From the NCBI RefSeq assembly GCF_017874595.1, contig NZ_JAGILA010000001.1, positions 744,001 to 808,000 of the forward strand: 64,000 bases of DNA, written 5' to 3'. The stretch comes from Sinorhizobium kostiense. Its GTDB lineage: Bacteria > Pseudomonadota > Alphaproteobacteria > Rhizobiales > Rhizobiaceae. The translations under genes and the position numbers were made by a program. Below the pieces are notes generated by a model that worked only from the letters and a program-made list of their open reading frames with translations, made no database searches and was not told the origin of the DNA. This document shows, piece after piece, positions 27,237 to 35,313 of the stretch (position 1 is the stretch's first letter; every line of letters starts with the position of its first letter).

Positions 27237-27340
27237 CTACAGCGCCGCGCGTCTTGTCAGACGCGCAAAGGTCGCTGTAGAACTTTGAGTTGCTGCATGT
27301 CTTTGTCCTTAAACCGAGAACGATTTGAGGAGACATGCAG
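27237..27340 (+). repeat. RIME-like intergenic mosaic element, copy 5 (full length)
   Basis: Full two-palindrome unit: CTACAGCGCCGCGCGTCTTGTCAGACGCGC with its return arm CGCTGTAG, then TTTGAGTTG and CTGCATGTCT to AGACATGCAG. It ends 10 bases from the stop of the exonuclease gene and may end that operon's transcript. Confidence 0.8.
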
Positions 27341-27350
27341 CAGGGCGCAC

Positions 27351-28124
27351 CTAATCCCTCAAGGCGACCCACACCGGGGCGTGATCGCTGGCATTTTCCT
27401 GGCTGCGGACCTCTCGGTCGATGCCGGCGGCGGTCAGACGCCGCACGAGCTTGCGGCTGAGCAGGATATGGTCGAGGCGCAGGCCGGCATTGCGCTCCCA
27501 CCGGTTGCGGCGATAGTCCCAGAAGGTGAAGAGTTCTTCATTCGGATAGCGCTTGCGCAGGGCGTCGGTCCAGCCCTGTTCGAGCAAGTCTCGGAAGGCC
27601 GCGCGGCTTTCCGGCTGGACGAGGGCATTGTCGTCGTAGGAGCGGGTCGAATAGATATCGCGCGGCTCGGGAACGACGTTGTAGTCGCCGGCAAGGACGA
27701 CTGGCAGGCCGCTCTCGATCAGTTCTGCCGCATGTCGGGCGAAGCGCTGATGCCAGGCGAGCTTGTAGGTGAATTTCGGGCTCGGCTGTGGATTTCCATT
27801 CGGGGCGTAGAGCGAGGCGATGAGGATGCCGTTCACGGCCGCTTCGATGTAGCGGGCCTGCGTGTCGGACGGATCGCCTGGCAAAGTGCTGCGTGTCAGA
27901 ACCGGTTCCGCGTCACGGGCGAGGATCGCAACCCCATTCCACGCCGGCTGTCCACGCCATACTGCGCCGTAGCCGGCAGCCTCGATCGCCGATCTTGGAA
28001 ATTGATCGTCCGTGGCCTTGAGCTCCTGCAGGCAGACGACGTCCGGTTCGGCCTCGTAAATCCAGGCGAGGAGGTTAGCGAGCCGCTTGTTCACGCCATT
28101 GATGTTGAAGGTCGCAAGCTTCAT
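27351..28124 (-). CDS. xth: Exodeoxyribonuclease III / AP endonuclease
   Basis: A 257-residue enzyme of the EEP fold that cuts at abasic sites and removes 3' blocking groups. Catalytic residues are visible: Asn in FNINGV, Glu in CLQELKA near residue 34, Tyr in SLYAPNGNP, Asp and Asn in AGDYNVVPEPRD near 148, and Asp-His in SDHAPVW at the C-terminus. Its ATG overlaps the stop of the upstream hydrolase gene (ATGA), placing it last in the ligD-ku operon, where end-cleaning of breaks would make sense. Confidence 0.93.
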   Translation of the reverse strand: MKLATFNINGVNKRLANLLAWIYEAEPDVVCLQELKATDDQFPRSAIEAAGYGAVWRGQPAWNGVAILARDAEPVLTRSTLPGDPSDTQARYIEAAVNGILIASLYAPNGNPQPSPKFTYKLAWHQRFARHAAELIESGLPVVLAGDYNVVPEPRDIYSTRSYDDNALVQPESRAAFRDLLEQGWTDALRKRYPNEELFTFWDYRRNRWERNAGLRLDHILLSRKLVRRLTAAGIDREVRSQENASDHAPVWVALRD

Positions 28125-28771
28125 CTGGCTCGCTCAGCGAGCCTGCCGACCCAGCGAGCGACCGTCTCGGCGAGCGTCTTCAGGTGATCGGCGGTCGAGA
28201 AACCGGAGACGCGCTTGCGCGGCTTGAGGTCGTGATCGCCGTCTTCGAACCACAGGATTTCGATCTGGTCCGAGAGCGCATACCCCTTGACCTCGTCGGG
28301 CGTGCCGAACTCGTCGCGGGTGCCCTGGCAAATCAGCGTCGGTGTGTTGAGTTCGGCAAGGTGCCCGGTGCGAAGCTGTTCGGGCCTGCCCGGCGGGTGG
28401 AACGGATAGCCGAGGCACAGGAGCCCGATGATCTTTCCTTCGGCGTGAAGCGCGTCGGCGACCATGCTGGCGACGCGCCCGCCCATCGATTTGCCGCCGA
28501 TGACGAGCGGGCCCTTTGCACCGAGGTCGGCAATGGCCAACAAATATTCCGGATTCAGCGTCTCGGCGCGCGGCGGCGGCTTGCGATCTGGAGATACCCG
28601 CCGCGCCGCCATGTAGCCGAATTCGAAGCGGGCGACGCGGAAGCCGGCGCCGGCAAGCGCCAGAGCCGTCGCCGTCATCGAGGTTGAGTCCATCGGCGCG
28701 CCGGCGCCATGGGCGAGAAGAATGGTGACGGGCGCGTCCTCAGGACCGTCGAAGAGGAAATTTCCGGCCAT
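28121..28771 (-). CDS. Alpha/beta hydrolase of the KANL3/Tex30 type
   Basis: 216 residues. The nucleophile elbow is IGGKSMGGRVAS near residue 97, with Ser flanked by Lys and Met; LLAHGAGAPMDS near residue 20 forms the oxyanion loop. Asp in GTRDEFG and His in DGDHDLKP complete the triad. These small hydrolases are widespread and have no settled substrate. It starts one base after the BRCT/TPR gene stop and overlaps xth, so it is embedded in the NHEJ operon. Its role there is unknown. Confidence 0.82.
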   Translation of the reverse strand: MAGNFLFDGPEDAPVTILLAHGAGAPMDSTSMTATALALAGAGFRVARFEFGYMAARRVSPDRKPPPRAETLNPEYLLAIADLGAKGPLVIGGKSMGGRVASMVADALHAEGKIIGLLCLGYPFHPPGRPEQLRTGHLAELNTPTLICQGTRDEFGTPDEVKGYALSDQIEILWFEDGDHDLKPRKRVSGFSTADHLKTLAETVARWVGRLAERAR

Positions 28772-28772
28772 C

Positions 28773-29858
28773 TTAGCCGGCCGTCTTGGATAACAGGTGA
28801 AGGTTCACGAACTGCATGCCGCGCTCCGCCATGCGGGCCCATTCCGAATCCTTGTCGAGCTCGAGATAGCGCTCCCACAAGCTGCGCGCTTCGAGGAGGT
28901 TTCCGGCATCGAATTCCAGTTTCGCCAGGTTGAATATCGCGTCCGCAAAATCGGCGTCCAGTTCGATTGCCTTCTTGAGGTGACGGCGGGCCGAACCGAC
29001 GTGCCCCTCTTCGCCGATAAGTCCGCCGAGATTGAACCAGGCTTCGGCGAAGGAGGGATCGAGCTTCAGCGCCCGGACATATTCGTGCACGGCCTCTGCG
29101 TCACGGCCGGCCGCGCGCAGGCAGTTGGCGCGGTTGAAAGCCGTGACGGAATCCGTAGGGTCGATTGCAAGATAGCGCTGGTAGAAGGCGGCCGCTGCAT
29201 CGTAATCGCCGGTCTCCTCGGCCGCCTCTGCCTCGACGAAAAGCTCCTCGAGCTCTGCGTCACCAGGCAGATCGAGCCCGAGCAGCATTTGCCCGTCGAG
29301 CTCGCTCAAGCCCTCAGCGAGGCGCGCATAAATCGTGTCCATGCCTTCGTGGTGCAGCGAGAGCGCTGTCAACGAGGCCACGTGGCCGGAGCGATGGACC
29401 GAGCGTGCGATCGCTCCCCAGCCGGCGCCGCTCGCGATCAGCCCCGCATATTTGCGGGCGAGGATCAGGTCGCGGAACGAATAGGGTTCGCTGTCATGCT
29501 CGAAGGCGTCGAATAGCGAAAGGAGATCGAAAAGGCGCGGTGCAAGCGCGGATTGCTCGATGAGCGACTGGCGCGTCAGCGCGGAGGTTTCCGGTCCGGT
29601 TGCCAGGCCGAGAGCTCTCAGAAAACCGTTCTCGCTGAGGACACGCCGGCCGTGGCAGATCTCCCGCTCGAAGCGCGCCTCGATCTCCGCCTCGGCCGCG
29701 TTTGTAAGCAGCCGCCGGCCGAAGACGACATGGGTGGTCTGCCGCGTGACCCCGCGTCTGAGATTCCCGCCTTGGCGCTCGACCTCCCGGGCGATAAGCC
29801 GCCGTGGAAAGACGGAAAGCGCGCCAACGATGCCGAATGTCTTGCCTGCAACCGCCAT
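28773..29858 (-). CDS. BRCT-like, HTH and TPR multidomain protein in NHEJ operon
   Basis: 361 residues. Residues 5-80 resemble a BRCT domain (KTFGIVGALSVFPRRLIAREV, then QGGNLRRGVTRQTTHVVFG). Residues 120-170 look like a MerR-type helix-turn-helix (YSFRDLILARKYAGLIASG). Residues 215-350 carry about four tetratricopeptide repeats (for example AVHEYVRALKLDPSFAEAWF). BRCT and TPR are both protein-protein interaction modules. Its ATG shares a base with the ku stop (TGATG), so it is translationally coupled to Ku. The likely role is a repair scaffold or regulator; this is inference. Confidence 0.78.
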   Translation of the reverse strand: MAVAGKTFGIVGALSVFPRRLIAREVERQGGNLRRGVTRQTTHVVFGRRLLTNAAEAEIEARFEREICHGRRVLSENGFLRALGLATGPETSALTRQSLIEQSALAPRLFDLLSLFDAFEHDSEPYSFRDLILARKYAGLIASGAGWGAIARSVHRSGHVASLTALSLHHEGMDTIYARLAEGLSELDGQMLLGLDLPGDAELEELFVEAEAAEETGDYDAAAAFYQRYLAIDPTDSVTAFNRANCLRAAGRDAEAVHEYVRALKLDPSFAEAWFNLGGLIGEEGHVGSARRHLKKAIELDADFADAIFNLAKLEFDAGNLLEARSLWERYLELDKDSEWARMAERGMQFVNLHLLSKTAG

Positions 29859-30739
29859 CAGGCGTTCTTCTTGCCGGCGGGTTTTGCCGCGGCGCGTTTG
29901 GAAGTGGCGCCCTTGGCGGCCGGTTTTGCCGCCTGTTCGGCTTTGGGCTTGCTCTTCGCGGGGGGTTTCGCCTGAGAGAGGCTCGCCTTCAGAGCATCCA
30001 TGAGGTTGATGACGTTGCCACGTTCGGGAGCTGCCGCAATGACCGGCTTGTGGCCCTTGAGCTTCTCACGGATCATGTTCATCAGCGCGATCTCGTAACG
30101 GTCCTCGTAATTCCTCGGATCGAAGCTCGTGGTCTTCTGCTGGATCAGCGCTTCGGCGAGTTGCAGCATTTCGGGATCGGGATTTCCGTCAGGTATATTG
30201 TCGAAATACTCGGCCGTGCCGCGCACCTCGTTGGGGTTCCTCAGGGTACAGACGAACATGCCGGTGTCCCGCGGGCCGATGGCGATGACCCGTTCGCGGC
30301 TGGAAAGCACGAGACGCGCGATGGCGAGCTTGCCGGTCCGCCGCAGGGCTTCGCGCAGAACGACGAAGGTTTCTTCCGCCATCGCTCCGTCCGGCGCCAG
30401 GTAATAGGGCGTGTCCTGGTAAATGACATCCACCGATCCTTCATCGACGAAGGCTTCGATGTTCATCGTGTGATTGGATTCGATCTTGACGCTCTCGATG
30501 TCGGCGTCTTCGATGATGACGTATTTCTTGTCTTCGTATTCGTAACCCTTGACGAGATCGGACCGCTCGACGACGCCCCGCTCCGGATCCACCGGCTTCA
30601 TGTTGATCCGGTTATGCGTATCCTTGTGGAGCTGATTGAAGGTGATGCGATCTTTCGTGCTGGTGGCGGGATAGAGCCGAACCGGGCAGCTCACGAGACT
30701 CAACCTCAAATAGCCTTTCCAACTTGCCCTCGGTGCCAT
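29858..30739 (-). CDS. ku: Bacterial Ku protein (non-homologous end joining)
   Basis: 293 residues. It forms a homodimeric ring on DNA ends and recruits LigD. The core beta-barrel is recognisable from MAPRASWKGYLRLSLVSCPV, VKGYEYEDKKYVIIED and the NIEAFV segment to about residue 250. The C-terminal tail (residues 255-293) is rich in Lys, Ala and Pro (AAKGATSKRAAAKPAGKKNA), as in Ku forms that bind internal DNA. It lies 24 bases after ligD on the same strand. Confidence 0.96.
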   Translation of the reverse strand: MAPRASWKGYLRLSLVSCPVRLYPATSTKDRITFNQLHKDTHNRINMKPVDPERGVVERSDLVKGYEYEDKKYVIIEDADIESVKIESNHTMNIEAFVDEGSVDVIYQDTPYYLAPDGAMAEETFVVLREALRRTGKLAIARLVLSSRERVIAIGPRDTGMFVCTLRNPNEVRGTAEYFDNIPDGNPDPEMLQLAEALIQQKTTSFDPRNYEDRYEIALMNMIREKLKGHKPVIAAAPERGNVINLMDALKASLSQAKPPAKSKPKAEQAAKPAAKGATSKRAAAKPAGKKNA

Positions 30740-30763
30740 AATCGTCTCCGTGCGGTAATGACG

Positions 30764-33226
30764 TTACTTCCCCGCTTTGGACAGCAGCGGCAAGTCCCTG
30801 GCCTGTTCGTCCATGTCGGCCCAGGGATCGCCCGATGTGGCCAGCAGGCCCGGCAGCGAAGAATAGTTCAAATCCGCCGGAGCGTCGATAGTTTCAAGAT
30901 CGGCCCAGCTGAGCGGGGTAGAAGCCGGCAGGTTCGTCCGGGCACGCAAGGAATAGGGAGCTGCGGCAGTATGCCCGCGGGCATTGCGATGGATGTCGAT
31001 GAAAATCCTCCTGGCGCGCTTGCCCTTGCTCATCGTGGTGATGAAGCTTTCCGGTGCAGTGGCCGCGAGGCGGGTGGCAATGTCGCCGGTTGATTTGTGG
31101 ACCTTCTTCCAATCCAATCTAGGCTTGATGGGGACGACGATGTGTATGCCCTTGCCGCCGGAGGTCTTGACATAGGGAACCAGGCCGAGCGCCTCGAGCT
31201 CGGCCTTGATGTGCACGGCCGCTTCGACCACTTCGCGCCAGCCGATGCCCTCGCCGGGATCGAGATCGAAGACGACGCGGTCTGGTTCTTCGAGCTGCTT
31301 CCGTCGCGAGCCCCACGCATGGAACTCGACCACGCCGAATTGCGCCAGCGCGAGATAGCCCTTGGCATTGTCGACCGAGAGGTAGGTCTTCGGCTCGCCT
31401 TCCGAGCTCATCGCCTGGAAGCTTCCGACCGAGCGCGGCATGCCGGTGAAGGGATGCCGCTGAAAAAAGCAGTTCTCGGGTCTGCCGGTCGGGCAGCGGA
31501 CGAGCGAGACCGGGCGGTCGAGGATGTGCGGCAGCATGAAGTCGCCGATCGCGGCATAATAGACGGCGACATCGAGCTTGGTCGGCCCGGACCTGCCGAA
31601 CAGCCGGCGGGTCGGATTGGTGATCGAGATTCCGGCGAGATCGGCGTCGGAGATCAGGCGCTTGCGGCCCGTGGCCGCAGGTGCCGAAAGCTCGACCTCG
31701 CGCAGTCCCTTGAATACGGGGTGGCGGAGTATGTTGTCCGCGGTGCGGTTGCCGTAATGGATGCGTGCCGCTGTGACCGGCCGCACCCAGATGATTTCCT
31801 TCGGCGCCCCTTCGAGTTTTGCCGCACCTTCGCGTAGCGGCTCCAGTCTCTCCCGCAATTGCATGAGCATAGCGGCGTCGAAGCCGGTGCCGACCTTACC
31901 GCGATATTGCAGCTCCCCATCCACCCATTCGCCCAGCGCCAGCGCGCCGATGCCTTCGGCGGGCTTGGAAAGGGTAAAGCCGGCAATGACGAAATCTTCC
32001 GCCTTGAGCGCCTTGGTCTTGGTCCAGGTCTTGGAGCGACCGCTCTGATAGGGCACCGAGGCACGCTTGGAGATGATCCCTTCCAGGCCCAACTCGGTGG
32101 CTTGCGCGTAAAAGGCACGGCCTTCGCCGGTGACATGGTCGCTGTACTGGATGGCGCAGCTTCTCGAGACGTGCGCCTCGAGCAATTGCTTCAAGAGTTC
32201 CTTGCGCCTTTCGAGCGGGACGTTCATGAGATTCCAGCCGTCGAGATGGACGATGTCGAAGGCATAGAAGACCAGCCTGTTCTCTGCGCCGTTCGAGAGT
32301 GCCTCCTGGAGAAGCGCGAAGTGGCTGATGCCCTGATCATCGAGCACGACGATCTCGCCGTCGATGAGGGCCTCGCGACAGGGCAAGCGGCGGAATGCCT
32401 CCGGCAGGTCGCCGTAGCGCTTCGTCCAATCAAGGCCCCCGCGGGTGATCAGGCGCACCTCGTCTCCGGCCTTGTACGCCATGGTCCGATAGCCGTCGAA
32501 CTTGATTTCGTGCAGCCAGATCTCGCGACTCTCGATGCTGTCCGGAGGGGTGGCAGTGGCCGTGGCAAGCTGCGGTTCGATCCTCGCCGGCATCGGCCCT
32601 TTGACAGCTCCCGGGAGAGCGCCGGGGTTGAGCTTGGCGGGTGTGGCGGGCGGTTTCGGCTTCTCGACCAATTCCTCGATCCGCCGCCCGGATTTGACGC
32701 TTTCCGGCCGGGCGGCGAGGATGTCCGTGGACGAGTCGGCGGCAGGGTCGCGTTCCTTGAAGAGAAGCCAGTGGCGCTTTTCCTCTTCGCCGGGCCTGGG
32801 CTTCAGCCGTGCCAGCATCCAGCCGCCCTTGAGCTTTTCGCCGGCGAGGCGGAATTTGAAGGCGCCCTTTTCCAAGCTCGTCCCGACGTCCTCCATCGGC
32901 GCCCAGGTTCCCATGTCCCAGACGATCATCGGTCCGCCCCCGTATTCGCCCTCGGGGATCACGCCTTCGAAATCGATATAGTCGAGCGGATGGTCCTCGG
33001 TCTCGACGGCGAGCCGCTTGTCTGCGGGGTTGAGCGACGGTCCTTTCGGCACCGCCCAGCTTTTCAGAACGTCGCCGACCTGCAGCCTCAGATCATAGTG
33101 GTCGGATGTCGCATGGTGCTTGTGCACGACGAAGCGATTGCCGTCGCCGGCAAGGCTGCCGGCAGGCTCCGGCGTTTTCGAGAAATCCCGCTTCTTGCGA
33201 TAGGTCTCAAGCTTCGGTGTCGCCAT
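30764..33226 (-). CDS. ligD: Multifunctional ATP-dependent DNA ligase D
   Basis: 820 residues with all three domains in the PE-ligase-polymerase order. The 3'-phosphoesterase is at about 1-165 (HKHHATSDHYDLRL at 35-48). The ligase is at about 205-520, with adenylated Lys242 in EIKFDGYR and DGEIVVLD further on. The primase-polymerase is at about 540-800 with metal Asps in FDLDPGEG and the TSGGKGIHIVVP motif. The start at 33226 (MATPKLETYRKKRDF) is chosen from the PE N-terminus. It seals double-strand breaks with Ku and heads a five-gene operon. Confidence 0.96.
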   Translation of the reverse strand: MATPKLETYRKKRDFSKTPEPAGSLAGDGNRFVVHKHHATSDHYDLRLQVGDVLKSWAVPKGPSLNPADKRLAVETEDHPLDYIDFEGVIPEGEYGGGPMIVWDMGTWAPMEDVGTSLEKGAFKFRLAGEKLKGGWMLARLKPRPGEEEKRHWLLFKERDPAADSSTDILAARPESVKSGRRIEELVEKPKPPATPAKLNPGALPGAVKGPMPARIEPQLATATATPPDSIESREIWLHEIKFDGYRTMAYKAGDEVRLITRGGLDWTKRYGDLPEAFRRLPCREALIDGEIVVLDDQGISHFALLQEALSNGAENRLVFYAFDIVHLDGWNLMNVPLERRKELLKQLLEAHVSRSCAIQYSDHVTGEGRAFYAQATELGLEGIISKRASVPYQSGRSKTWTKTKALKAEDFVIAGFTLSKPAEGIGALALGEWVDGELQYRGKVGTGFDAAMLMQLRERLEPLREGAAKLEGAPKEIIWVRPVTAARIHYGNRTADNILRHPVFKGLREVELSAPAATGRKRLISDADLAGISITNPTRRLFGRSGPTKLDVAVYYAAIGDFMLPHILDRPVSLVRCPTGRPENCFFQRHPFTGMPRSVGSFQAMSSEGEPKTYLSVDNAKGYLALAQFGVVEFHAWGSRRKQLEEPDRVVFDLDPGEGIGWREVVEAAVHIKAELEALGLVPYVKTSGGKGIHIVVPIKPRLDWKKVHKSTGDIATRLAATAPESFITTMSKGKRARRIFIDIHRNARGHTAAAPYSLRARTNLPASTPLSWADLETIDAPADLNYSSLPGLLATSGDPWADMDEQARDLPLLSKAGK

Positions 33227-33308
33227 GCCTCGAAGGCTATGGCCGAACTGCACTGGCTGCAATATCCCGGCGTAACGGCGGTGCGCTTTTGCCCCGCCGT
33301 GAGTGACC

Positions 33309-34145
33309 TCAGGCGAAACGAGCGGGGGTTCCGAGAGCCATGTGGCGGTTAACGTCCTTGTAGAGGAGGTAGCGGAATTTTCCCGGCCCTCCGGCATAGC
33401 AGGCCTGCGGGCAGAAGGCCCTGAGCCACATATAGTCGCCGGCTTCGACCTCGACCCAGTCGGAGTTGAGGCGGTAGACCGCCTTGCCCTCGAGCACATA
33501 AAGCCCATGCTCCATCACATGGGTTTCCATGAAAGGGATGACACCGCCCGGCTCGAAGGTGACGATCGTCACATGCATGTCGTGGCGCATGTCGGAGGGA
33601 TCGACGAAACGGGTGGTCGCCCATCGGCCATCCGTGCCCGGCATCGGCGTCGCCGCGATCTCGCGTTCGTTGGTGACGATCGGATCGGGCACGGGAAGCC
33701 CCTCGACCTTCTCATAGGCCTTGCGGATCCAATGGAAACGGGTGGCGGTGGTTCCGTCGTTGTGCAGGCTCCATTCGCTGCCGGGCGGGATGTAGGCATA
33801 GCCGCCGGGCTGCATCCGGTGCGCCTGACCCTTGATCGTCAAGCGGAACTCGCCGTCGACGACAAAGAGCACGCCCTCGGCGCGCGGGTCGGTTTCCGGC
33901 CGGTCGCTTCCCCCGGATGGGCCGACCTCCATGACATATTGCGAGAAAGTCTCGGCGAAGCCCGACATCGGCCGCGAGAGCACCCAAAGCCGCGTATTCG
34001 TCCAGAATGGCAGATAGCTCGTGACGATGTCGCGCATCACGCCCTTCGGGATGATCGCATAGGCTTCGGTGAACACGGCTCGGTCGGTCAGGAGATTTGT
34101 CTGCGGCGGGTGCCCGCCTTCCGGAAAATAGTAGTTGCTCTTCAT
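33309..34145 (-). CDS. allE: (S)-ureidoglycine aminohydrolase
   Basis: A 278-residue bicupin that releases ammonia from ureidoglycine to give ureidoglycolate in the allantoin pathway, with a manganese site in the C-terminal cupin. Cupin motifs are visible at LFVVDGEFRLTIKG/GGYAYIPPGSEW (first barrel) and ETHVMEHGLYVLEGKAVYRL/AGDYMWLRAFCPQ (second barrel). The GGHPPQTNLLTDRAVFTEAY N-terminus is typical. It is transcribed away from gcl and its product feeds allA at 40215. Confidence 0.92.
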   Translation of the reverse strand: MKSNYYFPEGGHPPQTNLLTDRAVFTEAYAIIPKGVMRDIVTSYLPFWTNTRLWVLSRPMSGFAETFSQYVMEVGPSGGSDRPETDPRAEGVLFVVDGEFRLTIKGQAHRMQPGGYAYIPPGSEWSLHNDGTTATRFHWIRKAYEKVEGLPVPDPIVTNEREIAATPMPGTDGRWATTRFVDPSDMRHDMHVTIVTFEPGGVIPFMETHVMEHGLYVLEGKAVYRLNSDWVEVEAGDYMWLRAFCPQACYAGGPGKFRYLLYKDVNRHMALGTPARFA

Positions 34146-34263
34146 TTTTATTCGCCTGTCGAAGTCGCTGTTAAGGTCGGAATCTTCCGATCCCGCTGAT
34201 TGAACCTGGGAAGAGTATGTTGCCGCCCTTGTGAAGGGCGGCTAGACCCTCTGGCCTGTCGGC

Positions 34264-34287
34264 CATCTCCCGCCCTGTCGGGAGATG
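34264..34287. repeat. Short perfect palindrome, REP-like
   Basis: CATCTCCC, loop GCCCTGTC, GGGAGATG. It lies between the ureidoglycine aminohydrolase start and the end of the IclR-type gene, and may end the regulator's transcript although no T run follows. Confidence 0.4.
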
Positions 34288-34327
34288 TTCCGATCGCACG
34301 GGGTCAATATGCTCTCTTGTATATCGG

Positions 34328-35149
34328 TTAGCTCTCCTCCGGTCTGTGGCCGCCGATCGCGCGCGTCAATTCGTCCGCGGTACGGCGAACGACGGGACCA
34401 AGGCTGGCGAGCTTCTTATCGTCGATGCGGACCGTCGGGCCGGACACCGAAATGCCGCCGATCGCCTCGCCATATTCGTTGAAGATCGGGGCGGCGATGC
34501 AGCGCATGCCGAGCGTATGCTCCTCGTCGTCGATCGACCAGCCGCGATAGCGGATTTCTTTGATGTTGGCTATGAGGGACGACAGCGTGTTGAGCGTGCC
34601 ATCGGTGAAGCGTGCGAGCGCCCTGCCGCTCAATGCCGCGGCGATCTCCGTATCGGACCAGGTGGAAAGGATCGCCTTGCCGATGCCCGACGCGTGAATC
34701 GGCCCGCGCCGGCCGGGCCGGAAGAAGGCGCGCATTGGCGCGTGACTCTCGACCTGCGAGATGAAGACGACCTCACCGTCGTCCTCGATGCCGATATTTG
34801 CCGTTTCGCCGCTTTCCTCCATCAGGTGCTGCAGGTAGGGCCGGCTGATCGTGCCAAGCTTGCGAAAGCGCAGGAAAGCATTGCCGATCTCGAAAGCCTT
34901 GACGCCGATCGTCCAACTGCTGGTGTCGCCGTCATGCGTCGTCATCCCGTGGCCGGCAAGCGAGGTCAGCAGCCGGTGTATCGTGGATGGCGCCATGCCT
35001 GTGCGTTCCGAGAGCGATGTCAGTGTCGCGCCATCGCCTTCGGCAATGATCGCGAGCAGCGACAGAGCGCGGTCGAGCACCTGGACCGAGGACGGAACCG
35101 AGTTTACCGCCGCCTTGCGCCCACGCTTTCCTTTCACCGTCGATTCCAT
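34328..35149 (-). CDS. IclR-family transcriptional regulator of the ureide/glyoxylate genes
   Basis: 273 residues. The winged helix-turn-helix lies at about 20-85 (VQVLDRALSLLAII, then TLTSLSERTGMAPSTIHRLL). The effector domain runs from about 95 to 265, with the IclR signature GWSIDDEEHTLGMRCIAAPIF and a final GGISVSGPTVRI. It is divergent from gcl. In this family AllR and relatives sense glyoxylate or allantoin, which fits the neighbours. GGAG sits upstream of the ATG. Confidence 0.88.
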   Translation of the reverse strand: MESTVKGKRGRKAAVNSVPSSVQVLDRALSLLAIIAEGDGATLTSLSERTGMAPSTIHRLLTSLAGHGMTTHDGDTSSWTIGVKAFEIGNAFLRFRKLGTISRPYLQHLMEESGETANIGIEDDGEVVFISQVESHAPMRAFFRPGRRGPIHASGIGKAILSTWSDTEIAAALSGRALARFTDGTLNTLSSLIANIKEIRYRGWSIDDEEHTLGMRCIAAPIFNEYGEAIGGISVSGPTVRIDDKKLASLGPVVRRTADELTRAIGGHRPEES

Positions 35150-35238
35150 GGCTTACTCCAAACCGCTCCGCTCATCATGGTCTACAGCGATTGCGTTCGA
35201 TTTTCCCAAATTTCTTGAAAATCCTTATTTCCATATAA

Positions 35239-35253
35239 TGAGAATGATTTCCA
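35239..35253. promoter_or_regulatory. IclR-type operator upstream of gcl
   Basis: TGAGAATGATTTCCA matches the IclR box TGGAAATNATTTCCA at 12 of 14 defined positions. A further ATTTCCA lies exactly 20 bases upstream (35227-35233). The site is 60 bases before the gcl ATG and within the divergent gcl/IclR promoter region. Confidence 0.55.
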
Positions 35254-35313
35254 CAATTGCATTGATCGAGCCGCCGAATGGTTTAGCATCTCACTCGAAC
35301 AGGAGGAGTTGCC

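Noticed and set aside
27166-27501. N-terminal extension of the dehydrogenase at 26278-27165
   Set aside because: It reads through a full mosaic element and gives the same QTRKGRC-type peptide that other copies of the element give in that frame; the ATG at 27165 has a good ribosome site.
31859-33352. Long plus-strand open frame (497 codons) opposite ligD
   Set aside because: Shadow of the ligase/phosphoesterase region of LigD, which has all its catalytic motifs on the minus strand.
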